In this document: piece by piece, positions 45,018 to 54,209 of the stretch
How the letters are laid out: each line of letters begins with the position of its first letter
Numbering within the stretch: position 1 is the stretch's first letter
Assembly (NCBI GenBank): GCA_964543235.1
Contig: CAZIXE010000004.1
Span: 36,568 to 100,567 of the forward strand
DNA: 64,000 nt
Origin: JANMMJ01 sp964543235
GTDB taxonomy: Bacteria; Pseudomonadota; Alphaproteobacteria; Rhizobiales; Aestuariivirgaceae
Direction: 5' to 3'
Position numbers and translations under genes: made by a program
Notes under the pieces: generated by a model
The model's database searches: none
Told to the model about the DNA's origin: nothing
Seen by the model: only the letters and a program-made list of their open reading frames with translations

Positions 45018-46916
45018 ATGTCGCGCAAACTTCAGCCCCGGGCGCCTGAGTTCAGACCGGGCGATGGCAGCCAATGGCAGACACTGAAGGGCCTGCTCCC
45101 CTACCTCTGGCCATCAGGGCGTCCGGATCTTAGATTTCGCGTCGTCCTGGCCATGGTCGCGCTTGTACTGTCCAAGGTGGTCACCGTCTGGACGCCCTAC
45201 GCGTACAAATACGCAACCGATGCGCTCACGGCCACGGGCGATCCCACAGCCGCCGTAATCGCCGTGCCTCTGTTCATGATCCTGGCCTATGGGTTCGGCC
45301 GCATCATGATGGTCGTGCTGGCCCAGATCCGCGACGCCATCTTTGCCAAGGTCGGCCAGCGTGCCGTCCGTGAACTCGCCGCCCGGACCTTCCGGCACAT
45401 GCACGCACTGTCCCTGCGGTTCCATCTCGAGCGCCGGACTGGCGGCCTGTCACGCATCATTTCGCGCGGCACCATGGGCATCGACACCGTGCTGCGTTTC
45501 TCCTTGTTCAACACCCTCCCGACGGTACTCGAGATCGCACTCGTTTGTGGGCTGCTCGCCTGGTCGTTCGGCTCGCTGTACGCGCTTGTCGTGCTGGTGA
45601 CCGTGATCCTCTATGTCTGGTTCACCTATGCCGCCACCGAATGGCGTATCAACATCCGCCGCAACATGAATGAGGCCGATACTGACGCCAATACCAAGGC
45701 TGTCGACAGCCTGCTCAACTTCGAGACCGTGAAGTATTTCGGCAATGAAGAACACGAGGCCAGCCGCTATGACCGCGCCATGGAGCGTTACGAAAGGTCG
45801 GCCATCAAGACCTGGGTTTCCCTTGCCGTGTTGAACGGCGGACAGGCAATCATCTTTTCGATCGGTCTCACCATTGTCATGCTGATGTCGGCCTACGCCA
45901 TCGCTCGCGGCCAGGCCACGGTCGGTGACTTCGTTCTTGTCAATGCCCTGATGATCCAGCTTTACATGCCGCTGAACTTCATCGGCTCATCCTATCGCGA
46001 GATCAAGCAGGGGCTCATCGATGTTGAAGACATGCTGCGTCTTCTCGACGTTGAAGCCGATATCAGGGACCGGCCTGACGCACGGCCGCTTGCGGTGAGC
46101 CAGGGCGAAGTTGCCTTCGAGAGTGTAAGCTTTGCCTATGATGCGGCACGGCCCATCATCAAGGACATCTCTTTCAAAGTCCCGCCTGGGCACACCATAG
46201 CCATCGTCGGCCCTTCCGGTGCCGGCAAGTCCACGATCTCCCGCCTCCTTTACCGCTTCTACGATGTGACGGGCGGTCGCATCCTGATTGATGGCCAGGA
46301 CATCGCCAACGTCACGCAGAAGTCGCTGCGCGCGGCTATTGGCATGGTTCCGCAGGACACTGTGCTGTTCAACGATACCATCCGTTACAATATCCGTTAT
46401 GGCCGCCCTGACGCGAGCGACGAAGAAGTGGAAGCCGCGGCCAGGCTGGCGCAGGTCCATGACTTCGTGATGTCCCTGCCGAAGGGCTACGAGTCGATGG
46501 TGGGCGAGCGCGGGCTGAAGCTGTCCGGCGGCGAGAAGCAGCGTGTTTCGATTGCCCGCACCATTCTGAAGGGTCCGCCGATTCTCGTTCTCGACGAGGC
46601 GACTTCCGCTCTCGACACTTTCACCGAGCAGGAGATCCAGCAGGCGCTCAAGACGGTGTCGCGCGATCGCACGACCCTGGTCATTGCCCATCGTCTGTCC
46701 ACCGTGGTCGATGCTGATGAAATCATCGTGCTCGACAAGGGCCGTATCGCCGAACGCGGCCCCCACGCGGCCTTGCTGCGCAAGCGCGGCATCTATGCCT
46801 CGATGTGGAACCGTCAGCGCGAAGCCGATGAAGCCCGTCGCCGTCTCGCCGAGACCGCCGATGAACGTGGCCTGTCGGCGGAGGCCGACGCGCTGGCTGC
46901 CGTCACCGCAAAGTAA
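45018..46916 (+). CDS. Atm1-type ABC exporter, fused membrane and ATPase domains
   Basis: The 632-residue protein is a half-transporter that should dimerise. The six-helix membrane domain spans about residues 35-330 and the ATPase about 360-600. The ATPase has Walker A GPSGAGKST (near 397), signature LSGGEKQRVSIARTIL and Walker B ILVLDEATSALD. The membrane domain matches the mitochondrial Atm1/heavy-metal group (VTVWTPYAYKYATDAL and FETVKYFGNEEHEASRYD), members of which export glutathione-linked compounds for iron-sulfur maturation or metal detoxification. It follows the LysM gene by 27 nt, so co-transcription is possible. Confidence 0.9.
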   Translation: MSRKLQPRAPEFRPGDGSQWQTLKGLLPYLWPSGRPDLRFRVVLAMVALVLSKVVTVWTPYAYKYATDALTATGDPTAAVIAVPLFMILAYGFGRIMMVVLAQIRDAIFAKVGQRAVRELAARTFRHMHALSLRFHLERRTGGLSRIISRGTMGIDTVLRFSLFNTLPTVLEIALVCGLLAWSFGSLYALVVLVTVILYVWFTYAATEWRINIRRNMNEADTDANTKAVDSLLNFETVKYFGNEEHEASRYDRAMERYERSAIKTWVSLAVLNGGQAIIFSIGLTIVMLMSAYAIARGQATVGDFVLVNALMIQLYMPLNFIGSSYREIKQGLIDVEDMLRLLDVEADIRDRPDARPLAVSQGEVAFESVSFAYDAARPIIKDISFKVPPGHTIAIVGPSGAGKSTISRLLYRFYDVTGGRILIDGQDIANVTQKSLRAAIGMVPQDTVLFNDTIRYNIRYGRPDASDEEVEAAARLAQVHDFVMSLPKGYESMVGERGLKLSGGEKQRVSIARTILKGPPILVLDEATSALDTFTEQEIQQALKTVSRDRTTLVIAHRLSTVVDADEIIVLDKGRIAERGPHAALLRKRGIYASMWNRQREADEARRRLAETADERGLSAEADALAAVTAK

Positions 46917-47086
46917 ACGGCTTCTCCTCGCACCAACCGGCCGTTAACGCTAAGCTGAGGAACTCCCGCCAATTCGATTCGAATGCGGCTCGAAGCGCCC
47001 CGCGATTGGGTTTCGTTTACTTCCCCCCGGCATCCTTGGCCGACGTGAGGCCGGCGGTCGCGGCAGGAACAGGGGGAGATACGGTC

Positions 47087-47458
47087 ATGATCATCACAGC
47101 GTCGAACAGTCTCGACGACCGGCAAATCGATGAGACGTTGGGCCTGGTCCGCGCCCAGGCGACTTGGCTTCCCGTGGATCAGGGTAGCGACCCGGCCCGT
47201 GGCCTCGAAAATGCACGATCGTTGGCTGTTGCAGCCCTGCAGCGTAACGCCAGGCAGATCGCCGCGGATGCGGTGATCGGGCTGCGCACCGAACTCATCG
47301 AGCTTTCCTCGGGCGCGGTCATGGTCAGGGTATGGGGGGCGGCAGTAGTTACCTGCAGCTACGTGGCCGAAGGCGTGACGGCGGATCGCATCACGGATGC
47401 GGATGACGCCGAAGAGCGAACCGTCCCTGGGGCTGCCGGTTCGAAAACGACGCATTGA
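47087..47458 (+). CDS. YbjQ/UPF0145-like small protein
   Basis: The 123-residue protein begins at ATG 47087, preceded by AGGGGGAGA at 8 nt spacing; the upstream 27 codons of open frame are excluded on that basis. The core LGLVRAQATWL, then NARSLAVAALQRNARQIAADAVIGLRTEL and a beta strand AVMVRVWGAAVV resembles YbjQ family proteins, though it is divergent. YbjQ members form pentameric beta structures; no function is established. The C-terminus is acidic then Ser/Thr-rich. The 135 nt to psd contain a strong hairpin described separately. Confidence 0.65.
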   Translation: MIITASNSLDDRQIDETLGLVRAQATWLPVDQGSDPARGLENARSLAVAALQRNARQIAADAVIGLRTELIELSSGAVMVRVWGAAVVTCSYVAEGVTADRITDADDAEERTVPGAAGSKTTH

Positions 47459-47519
47459 CGGGGAGCCGGGGCGCGGCGGCTTGGCCGCATCCCGCAGTTC
47501 AGGGAGCTGCCTCGGAGGG

Positions 47520-47553
47520 GGAGGGCTGCGGCAGGAAACTGCCGTGGCCCTCC
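47520..47553 (+). promoter_or_regulatory. psd: 15-bp GAAA-capped hairpin in psd leader
   Basis: GGAGGGC-TG-CGGCAG (47520-47534) pairs with CTGCCG-TG-GCCCTCC (47539-47553) around a GAAA tetraloop. The two central TG steps pair as tandem U-G wobbles in the plus-strand RNA but would be C-A mismatches in the complementary strand, so the structure is meant for rightward transcription. It sits 40 nt before the psd ATG. Confidence 0.6.
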
Positions 47554-47580
47554 TGGCTTTGCAATTGCCGCCGCAGGAGG
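47549..47580 (+). promoter_or_regulatory. psd: Possible switch: CCTCCT complementary to psd Shine-Dalgarno
   Basis: CCTCCT (47549-47554), mostly inside the 3' arm of the hairpin at 47520-47553, is perfectly complementary to AGGAGG (47575-47580), the strongest ribosome site upstream of psd. Three further pairs (GGC 47555-47557 with GCC 47570-47572) are possible across a 2-nt bulge. The two pairings exclude each other, which would give an on/off arrangement. The AGGAGG is 13 nt from the ATG, longer than ideal; GGGGAACGG nearer the start may also serve. Confidence 0.45.
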
Positions 47581-47593
47581 CTATGGGGAACGG

Positions 47594-48298
47594 ATGTCCA
47601 TGATCAACACCCTGACATCAGTGCTTGTTCCGATTCATCGTGACGGGTTGAAATTTGTTGCAGGATTTGCCGCTGCGACCCTGTTCTTCTTCTGGCTGGA
47701 CTGGTCGCCGCTCGCCTGGATCGGTGTGGTGCTGACCGGCTGGTGCGCCTATTTCTTCCGCGATCCGGAGCGCGTGACGCCGGTACGCGACGGGCTGGTG
47801 ATCTCGCCGGCCGATGGCCGCATCAGCGCCATTGCCAATGTATTCCCGCCGCCCGAACTTGATCTCGAGCATGAGCCGGTCACGCGCATATCCATATTCA
47901 TGAACGTCTTCGATGTGCATGTGAATCGTTCCCCCGTCACCGGCCGGGTTACCCGCATCGAATACACGCCGGGCGTCTTCATCAATGCCGAACTTGACAA
48001 GGCAAGTGAGGACAATGAGCGCCAGGCGCTGACGATCGAGATGCCGGGAGGCCGCGCGATCGGTGTGGTGCAGATCGCCGGCCTGGTGGCGCGCCGGATC
48101 GTCAAGTTCGTCGCCCCTGGGGACAATCTCGTCGCTGGCCAGCGATTTGGCCTGATAAGGTTCGGCAGCCGCGTCGACGTCTACCTGCCGAAGGGCGTTG
48201 CGGCGCTGGTCAGCGTCGGTCAGCGCGCCATAGCCGGCGAGACCGTCCTTGCGGACATCAATTCGCCTGAGGGCGAACGCATGGCGAGGCGGAGCTGA
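47594..48298 (+). CDS. psd: Phosphatidylserine decarboxylase, short form
   Basis: The 234-residue proenzyme makes phosphatidylethanolamine from phosphatidylserine. Two N-terminal membrane segments (about 20-50) precede the catalytic part with [30 protein letters not shown] and the self-cleavage motif [10 protein letters not shown]; cleavage between G191 and S192 would generate the pyruvoyl cofactor. The short type of 210-240 residues is typical of alphaproteobacteria. ATG 47594 matches relatives; ATG 47600 is an alternative. pssA, which supplies its substrate, follows after 5 nt. Confidence 0.94.
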   Translation: MSMINTLTSVLVPIHRDGLKFVAGFAAATLFFFWLDWSPLAWIGVVLTGWCAYFFRDPERVTPVRDGLVISPADGRISAIANVFPPPELDLEHEPVTRISIFMNVFDVHVNRSPVTGRVTRIEYTPGVFINAELDKASEDNERQALTIEMPGGRAIGVVQIAGLVARRIVKFVAPGDNLVAGQRFGLIRFGSRVDVYLPKGVAALVSVGQRAIAGETVLADINSPEGERMARRS

Positions 48299-48303
48299 TC
48301 GCC

Positions 48304-49140
48304 ATGGACGAGCCGGTGACCACGGCCAGCGTGCAGAAACGCCAGCGCTTCCGCCACGTACCGGTTCGATTTCTATTGCCCAATTTGATTACCCTGCTGG
48401 CATTGGCCAGCGGTGTCACCGCGATCCGGCTGGGGATCGAAGGGCGCTACGAGCTGGCAGTCGGCGCGGTGATCGTGGCGATTGTGCTTGATGCCATGGA
48501 TGGACGGCTCGCCCGGCTGCTCAAGGGCACCTCGCGCTTTGGCGCCGAACTCGATTCGCTTGCCGACTTCCTGAACTTTGGCGTGGCGCCCGCCATTCTC
48601 ATGTATCTCTGGGCCTTGAATGCGCTGCGCACCCTCGGCTGGCTCATTGCCCTCAGCTTTGCCATTTGTTGTGCCTTGCGCCTAGCACGCTTCAACGTTG
48701 CTCTTGACGATCCGGATAGGCCGGCCTGGGCCGCCAACTTCTTCACCGGCGCGCCGGCCCCGGCCGGTGCAGGCCTTGCCATGTTGCCCATGTATCTGGG
48801 TTTTCTCGGCGTGATCCGCGACGGCCACGTCTACGCCTGGCTCCTCGGCCCCTACATGATCCTGATTGCCCTGTTGATGGTGAGTCGCGTGCCGACTTTC
48901 TCGGGCAAGACGATCAGCGCCCGTATCCCCCGCGAAATGGTTCTGCCCATTCTTGGCCTCGTCGCTTTCTCCATCATCATCCTGATCGCCTATCCTTGGA
49001 CGACCCTGACAGCCATGGCGCTCCTCTATATTGCCCTGTTGCCGTTCGGCATCCGCTCTTACCGCCGCTACCTGTCGGCCAGCGCTGCCGCCGGCAACGA
49101 AAATGCCAAGGAAAAGGGGTCCCAACCGGGACCCCCCTGA
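48304..49140 (+). CDS. pssA: CDP-diacylglycerol-serine O-phosphatidyltransferase
   Basis: The 278-residue membrane enzyme makes phosphatidylserine from CDP-diacylglycerol and serine. The CDP-alcohol phosphotransferase motif is complete: D63-A-M-D66-G67-x2-A70-R71-x8-G80-x3-D84-x3-D88. About eight hydrophobic helices follow. It begins 5 nt after psd, whose enzyme consumes its product, so the pair forms a compact phosphatidylethanolamine pathway. Its stop directly abuts the stop of the convergent RND pump gene, leaving no room for a terminator. Confidence 0.94.
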   Translation: MDEPVTTASVQKRQRFRHVPVRFLLPNLITLLALASGVTAIRLGIEGRYELAVGAVIVAIVLDAMDGRLARLLKGTSRFGAELDSLADFLNFGVAPAILMYLWALNALRTLGWLIALSFAICCALRLARFNVALDDPDRPAWAANFFTGAPAPAGAGLAMLPMYLGFLGVIRDGHVYAWLLGPYMILIALLMVSRVPTFSGKTISARIPREMVLPILGLVAFSIIILIAYPWTTLTAMALLYIALLPFGIRSYRRYLSASAAAGNENAKEKGSQPGPP

Positions 49141-52100
49141 TCATTCCGCGGCTTCCGGCAGCCTGTCTTTCGGTGCCGCCCGCCGCTTCGGCCGTTTCGG
49201 CAGTTCGACCACCTCTGCAGCCGAAGCTGCGGCTCCGGCCAGTTCCGGCACGGGTGGCACTTCTTCGATTTCGTGCGCCAATGCCGCGGCCAGACCGCGC
49301 CGGTCGCGCGCCACATAGGAGTAGACGGCGGGCGTCACGAACAGTGTGAACATCGTACCGATCGTCATGCCCGCTGCAATCACCACGCCGATATCGAACC
49401 GGCTGCGGGCGCCCGCCCCATCCGCGATGAGTAGCGGTACGACACCGATCACCATGGCCGCGGTGGTCATCAGGATCGGCCGTAACCGTACCGCCGCAGC
49501 CTCCTTGATTGCCGTGTTCTTGTCGTAGCCCATCGTCTCCTGCAGCTTGTTGGCAAACTCCACCATCAGAATGCCATGCTTTGAGATCAGGCCAATGAGC
49601 GTGACGAGACCGATCTGCGTGTAGATGTTGATCGTGCCTGACCCCAGGTTTATCGGCGGGTTGTTTTGCATGGCACCATTGACCTCGCCGAGAATGAACA
49701 GCACCAGCAGCGATCCGAACACCGAAGCTGGAAGGCCGATCAGCACGATGAACGGATCACGGAAGCTTTCGAACTGCGCGGCGAGCACGAGGTAGATGAG
49801 GATCAGCGCGAACACGAAGGTAAGCGCCAGCGTATTGCCTTCCTTGACATACTGCCGGCTTTCACCCTTGAAGTCGTAGGCCATGCCCTGCGGCATGATC
49901 TCGTTGGCTTTCGCCTGCAGGAACGCGACGGCCTCACCGACCGTCCGCCCGGGGAAGGGCACACCCTGCAGGACCGCCGAGTTCAGCTGCTGGAACGTCG
50001 CAAGTCCGTTGGGCTGCACCGATGCGCTCGCCGTCACAAAAGCCGAAAGCGGCACCATCTCGCCATTGACCGCCCGCACCCGGTAACTGAGGATGTCTTC
50101 GACCGAGCTGCGTTCGCTGCGCGGCACTTGCGGAATGACCTCATAACTGCGGCCCTGCACCGTGAACCGGTTGACATTGTTGCCGCCGAGCAGGGTGGCC
50201 AAAGTTGCACCAACGTCTCGCATAGTGACGCCAAGCTGGTTGGCGCGGTCCTTGTCGATGACCATTTCCACCTGCGGCGTGTTGAACCGGAGATTGGAAT
50301 TGGTGAAGATGAACAGACCGCTCTTGTTGGCCTCGTCCTTGAGCTTGTCGAGCGTCTCGGCCAGCTGCGTATAGTCACCCGGATAGGTCAGCACGAACTC
50401 GACCGGCATTTCTCCGGCGCCGACCGGGATCGCGGACGGCGCTGTCGAGAAGATCTCGACGCCGGAAATCCCCGCTGTCTTCGGTTGCAGTTCACCCATG
50501 ATCGACAGGTCACTGCGCTCGCGCTCGCCCCAGGGCTTCATGATGAGCCCGACGAAGGCCCCGTGCGTGGTTGGAAAGCCGTTGATCTGGAAGACGTTCT
50601 TCTTCTCGGGAACCTCGCTGTAGACCTCGACCAGCCGGTCTGAATAGGTGGTGAGGTAGTCGAGGTTGGTGTGCTCCGGCGCGTTGACGAAGCTGAAAAG
50701 CACGCCCTGGTCCTCGGCCGGCGCCAGCTCCTTGTTGATCGCCAGATAGAGCACCGTCGAAACGCCGACCGTCAGCACCATCATGAACGCAAACACCGAA
50801 CGCTGCCGGATCGTGCCGTCAAGCCGGCGCCGGTAGAACCGCTGCATCGCACCGAAAATCCTGTCCACCAGGCGGCCGAACCAGCTCTGGTGCTCGTGCG
50901 GCTTGAGCAGCTTGGAGGTCATCATCGGTGACAGCGTCAGGGCGATCACCCCGGAGACGATGACCGCGCCCGCCAAAGTGAACGCGAACTCCCTGAACAG
51001 CGCGCCGGTGAGGCCCGTCGTGAACCCGATCGGTGCATAGACCGCCGCCAGCGTCAGCGTCATGGTGATGACCGGCAGCGCGATTTCGCGGGCGCCCTTC
51101 AGCGCGGCGTCGAGCGGCGACATGCCCTCTTCGATATGGCGGTGGATGTTCTCCACCACCACGATCGCATCGTCGACGACGAGCCCGATGGCCAGCACGA
51201 AGGCGAGCAGCGTGAGCAGGTTGATCGAATAGCCGAGCGCCACCAAAAGGATGGTCACGCCCACCAGCGACAGCGGGATCGTGACCACCGGGATGAATGT
51301 CGAGCGCAGGTTGCCGAGGAACAGGAAGATGATGACGACCACGATCAGTGCCGCTTCGCCGAGTGTCTTCCCAACCTCCCAGATCGACGCATTGATGAAT
51401 TCGGTGGCATCATAGGCAATGTCGGCCTGCAGGCCCTGCGGCAGCCGCGACTGGATGTCTGGCATCGCTTCTCGCACGTTGCTGATCACCGTCAGGGGGT
51501 TGGCGTCGGGCGTCACCTGGATGCCCATGAACACCGCCTTGACCCCGTCGAATGACGACGAGGAGTCGAAATTCTGCGGCCCGAGATCGATGCGCGCCAC
51601 TTCGCCAAGCCGGATGATCGTACCGTCCCTGACGGCGACGACGAGATTGGCGAATGCTTCCGGCGTATCGAGCGACGTCTGCGCGTTGATGTTCTTCTGC
51701 GTGAAGTCGGCCTTCACCTCGCCGGCTGCCGTGGTGAAGTTGTTGTCTTGCAGCGCATTGCGGATGTCGAGCGGTGTAATTCCGCGGGCTGCCATCTTGT
51801 AGGGATCGAGCCACACCCGCATGGCGAAGGTGGAACCACCGAGAATGTCGGCGGCAGCCACTCCCGTGATCGCCTGGATCTGCGGCTTGACCACGCGGTC
51901 GAGATAGTCGCTGATCTGCGGCGGCGTCATCTGCTCGCTCTTGAACGAGATGTACATCAGGGCGAAGCCGGCGCCCGTCACCCGTTGCACCGTGGGGTCA
52001 TTGGCCTCTTCTGGCAGCACCCCTTTCACCTCGTTCACCTTGGAGAGCACGTCCGCCAGCGCCCGGTCGGCGTCGGCATCCAGCCGGAGCTTGAGGGTGA

Positions 52101-52371
52101 TCGTCGAAACGTTCTGCGTCGAGGTCGATTCAATGATATCCACGCCCTCGGTCGAGGCCACTGCCTGCTGCAAGGGCGTCGTGATGAAGCCCTTGATCTG
52201 GTCGGCATTGGCCCCGGGATAGACCGTGGTGATGGTGATCTTGGTGTCGGCAACCTCGGGGAACTGCCGGATCGGCAGCTGGAATGTCGCCCACAGCCCG
52301 GTCAGCAGGATCAGCAGGCTGACGACCGTCGACAGCACTGGTCGTTTGACGAAGATGTCGGTAAATTTCAT
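49141..52371 (-). CDS. RND efflux pump inner-membrane transporter (HAE1 family)
   Basis: The 1076-residue protein has the twelve-helix, two-porter-loop layout of AcrB-type pumps. It begins MKFTDIFVKRPVLSTVVS, has the YPGANADQIKGFITTPLQQA region, and in helix 4 the proton-relay pair in AIGLVVDDAIVVVENIHRH. It expels toxic compounds or drugs using the proton gradient. The C-terminal tail of about 50 residues is Pro/Val/Glu-rich. The gene is preceded by the adaptor gene (11 nt apart) and a PadR regulator; no outer-membrane TolC-type gene is present nearby, so that channel must be shared. Confidence 0.95.
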   Translation of the reverse strand: MKFTDIFVKRPVLSTVVSLLILLTGLWATFQLPIRQFPEVADTKITITTVYPGANADQIKGFITTPLQQAVASTEGVDIIESTSTQNVSTITLKLRLDADADRALADVLSKVNEVKGVLPEEANDPTVQRVTGAGFALMYISFKSEQMTPPQISDYLDRVVKPQIQAITGVAAADILGGSTFAMRVWLDPYKMAARGITPLDIRNALQDNNFTTAAGEVKADFTQKNINAQTSLDTPEAFANLVVAVRDGTIIRLGEVARIDLGPQNFDSSSSFDGVKAVFMGIQVTPDANPLTVISNVREAMPDIQSRLPQGLQADIAYDATEFINASIWEVGKTLGEAALIVVVIIFLFLGNLRSTFIPVVTIPLSLVGVTILLVALGYSINLLTLLAFVLAIGLVVDDAIVVVENIHRHIEEGMSPLDAALKGAREIALPVITMTLTLAAVYAPIGFTTGLTGALFREFAFTLAGAVIVSGVIALTLSPMMTSKLLKPHEHQSWFGRLVDRIFGAMQRFYRRRLDGTIRQRSVFAFMMVLTVGVSTVLYLAINKELAPAEDQGVLFSFVNAPEHTNLDYLTTYSDRLVEVYSEVPEKKNVFQINGFPTTHGAFVGLIMKPWGERERSDLSIMGELQPKTAGISGVEIFSTAPSAIPVGAGEMPVEFVLTYPGDYTQLAETLDKLKDEANKSGLFIFTNSNLRFNTPQVEMVIDKDRANQLGVTMRDVGATLATLLGGNNVNRFTVQGRSYEVIPQVPRSERSSVEDILSYRVRAVNGEMVPLSAFVTASASVQPNGLATFQQLNSAVLQGVPFPGRTVGEAVAFLQAKANEIMPQGMAYDFKGESRQYVKEGNTLALTFVFALILIYLVLAAQFESFRDPFIVLIGLPASVFGSLLVLFILGEVNGAMQNNPPINLGSGTINIYTQIGLVTLIGLISKHGILMVEFANKLQETMGYDKNTAIKEAAAVRLRPILMTTAAMVIGVVPLLIADGAGARSRFDIGVVIAAGMTIGTMFTLFVTPAVYSYVARDRRGLAAALAHEIEEVPPVPELAGAAASAAEVVELPKRPKRRAAPKDRLPEAAE

Positions 52372-52382
52372 GGCAGCACCAC

Positions 52383-53525
52383 CTACTGAATGACCGTTCC
52401 GATGGGCCGGTTGAGCGCGATCGAATTGTCGATCACCACCCGTGAGCCCTGGTCGACCTTGTTGTGGCCGGCCGTCACCACCTGTTCGCCCGGCTTGAGT
52501 CCGCTAACGATTTCGACACGGCCATTCTTGACTCCGCCGGCCTTGACGAAGCGCCGTTCGACCTCGAGCTGCGGTTCCTTGGCGTTGGGGTCGGGCTGCT
52601 TCGCCGGCACCACCACCAGCACATTGTCGCCATAGAGGCTGTAGGTGACCGCTGTCTGCGGCACCGTCGTCACTGTCTGCGGTTCGCCCACCACGACCTG
52701 CACATTGGCATACATCCCGGGCAGGAGCTTGCCGTCGTCGTTGACCAGGCTCGCCCTGATCTTGATTGTGCGGCTCGCCTCGACCATCGTCGCATCGCGC
52801 ACCGTCACCTTGCCCGGAAATGTCTTGCCTGGATAGGCGTCGAACTTGGCCTGTACCGGCTGGCCCTCCTTGATGCGCGCAAACTCCGCTTCCGTCACCG
52901 GAAAATCCACGAAAATCGGATCGACGCGCTGCAGCCAGACGATCGGCTGACCCTGGCCCACAAACTGGCCCGGCGAGACATTTTTCAGTCCAAGCCGGCC
53001 ATCCCACGGCGCATAGATGAACTTCTGGGCAATCGTCGCACGCACCCGGTCGGCATTGGCCTGAAGCGTATCGCGCTGCGCCCGGAGCGCGTCGATGTCG
53101 GCTTTCGAGGCATAGCCCTTGTTGAAGACGGCCGTGCGGCGATCGAGATCGGATTCGGCATTGGCAAGCTGAGCCAAGAGGCTCCTCAATTCGGCTTCTT
53201 CCGTCGCATAGTCGAGGATGGCCAGCCGGTCACCCTTCTTAACGTTCTGCCCTGACTCGAACAACACTTCCTTCAGGATGCCGCCAACCTGCGGCGTCAC
53301 CTGGATGCCGTCGACCGCCGTCAGCGTGCCGATCGCCGCAATCTCCGGCGCCCAGGCATCCTCGCGCGCCGCTTCCGCTGAAATCGTCGCCGCCGGCTGC
53401 GGCGCACTGGTGATCACCTCGGCGAGGAACTTTGGCTTGAAGTCGAAGGCATACCAGCCAATGGCGCCGCCAAGGCCGCCCAGCAGCACGATGACCAGCA
53501 GAAAATAGAAAATACGCCGCAACAT
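52383..53525 (-). CDS. RND pump periplasmic adaptor (membrane fusion protein)
   Basis: The 380-residue protein has an N-terminal membrane anchor (IFYFLLVIVLLGGLGGAIGWYAF), a biotinyl-lipoyl-like segment (QVGGILKEVLFESGQNVKKGDRLAILD), an alpha-helical hairpin (about 110-165), a second lipoyl half (FIYAPWDGRLGLKNVSPGQFVGQGQPIVWL), and C-terminal beta domains. Its family joins the RND transporter to the outer-membrane channel. It lies between the PadR regulator and the pump gene on the same strand, 23 nt after the regulator and 11 nt before the pump. Confidence 0.93.
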   Translation of the reverse strand: MLRRIFYFLLVIVLLGGLGGAIGWYAFDFKPKFLAEVITSAPQPAATISAEAAREDAWAPEIAAIGTLTAVDGIQVTPQVGGILKEVLFESGQNVKKGDRLAILDYATEEAELRSLLAQLANAESDLDRRTAVFNKGYASKADIDALRAQRDTLQANADRVRATIAQKFIYAPWDGRLGLKNVSPGQFVGQGQPIVWLQRVDPIFVDFPVTEAEFARIKEGQPVQAKFDAYPGKTFPGKVTVRDATMVEASRTIKIRASLVNDDGKLLPGMYANVQVVVGEPQTVTTVPQTAVTYSLYGDNVLVVVPAKQPDPNAKEPQLEVERRFVKAGGVKNGRVEIVSGLKPGEQVVTAGHNKVDQGSRVVIDNSIALNRPIGTVIQ

Positions 53526-53548
53526 GGTTCGATTACTCCGGATCTCTC

Positions 53549-54085
53549 TTATTCCGCCGCCTCAACGGTCGGGCTATTCATCAGTTCGGTCCTGCGCTTT
53601 TCGAGATAGGCCACCGCGGCGCTCAGCACGGCATGTCCGTATCCCCCCACGAAGCGCGCTCCCTCCGGGAGGTCGCTTCGCGATTGGCACTCTCTTATAC
53701 GCTCGAGGTCCTCATTTAAGTCAGCAAGCTGCTTGTCGATCGCCGCCAGCATCACGTCCCGCGAGATGTACTCGCTGAGCAGCATTTGAAACAGGAACTC
53801 CGACTTGAACTTGTCCTTGGCTGGCGTCACCGCCAAAGCCCTGGCCAGGGCTGCCCGCCCGGCCGGCGTGATGGCGTAGACCTTCTTGTCGGGCCTGCCC
53901 GTCTGTTCCTCGGCCCTGACGGTCAGCAGGCCCTCCACGGTCATCTGCGTCAGCGCCGGGTAGATCGAGCCGAAGCTGGCATCGATGAAATGGCTGAACA
54001 TGCCGTCTTCGATCGCCTTCTTGATCTCGTAGCCGGAGCACTCGCAACGCGACAGCATGCCAAGGCACAGCGTCCTGACATTCAT
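53549..54085 (-). CDS. PadR-family transcriptional regulator
   Basis: The 178-residue protein begins with the PadR winged helix (LCLGMLSRCECSGYEIKKAI, then SFGSIYPALTQMTVEGLLTV and GRPDKKVYAITPAGRAAL) and has a helical C-terminal dimerisation domain. PadR proteins repress detoxification or efflux genes and release DNA when they bind a ligand. It is the first gene of the minus-strand unit with the adaptor and RND pump. A perfect inverted repeat 27-53 nt upstream of its start is the likely operator, implying that it represses its own operon, including the pump. Confidence 0.92.
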   Translation of the reverse strand: MNVRTLCLGMLSRCECSGYEIKKAIEDGMFSHFIDASFGSIYPALTQMTVEGLLTVRAEEQTGRPDKKVYAITPAGRAALARALAVTPAKDKFKSEFLFQMLLSEYISRDVMLAAIDKQLADLNEDLERIRECQSRSDLPEGARFVGGYGHAVLSAAVAYLEKRRTELMNSPTVEAAE

Positions 54086-54111
54086 GAACGGGTCTTCTCC
54101 ATATGACAGAT

Positions 54112-54138
54112 TGATATATGGCTGATGGACATATATCA
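54112..54138. promoter_or_regulatory. Predicted PadR operator, perfect inverted repeat
   Basis: TGATATATG (54112-54120) and CATATATCA (54130-54138) are exact inverted copies separated by 9 nt, centred 40 nt upstream of the PadR start. AT-rich dyads of this kind are usual for PadR-family operators. The predicted -10 hexamer of the minus-strand promoter falls inside it, so binding would block transcription of the efflux operon. Confidence 0.7.
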
Positions 54139-54155
54139 GTCCGATACAGAGTCAA
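54128..54155 (-). promoter_or_regulatory. Predicted promoter of PadR-RND operon
   Basis: On the minus strand TTGACT (54155-54150) and TATGTC (54133-54128) are spaced 16 nt apart. The -10 overlaps the right half of the PadR operator. Confidence 0.45.
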
Positions 54156-54160
54156 GTGTT

Positions 54161-54209
54161 ATGTTGCAACGCACAACATTGTGATTGAACCAGCCCGGAC
54201 AATCCGGGC
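54161..54209. other. Two small inverted repeats between PadR and OppA genes
   Basis: The 339-nt gap 54086-54424 separates divergent genes. Besides the PadR operator it holds ATGTTG/CAACAT (54161-54166 and 54174-54179), with an 8-bp palindrome GTTGCAAC inside at 54163-54170, and GCCCGGA/TCCGGGC (54193-54199 and 54203-54209), a 7-bp stem with a 3-nt loop. The rest shows no recognisable gene, and no clear promoter for the peptide transporter. Confidence 0.35.
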
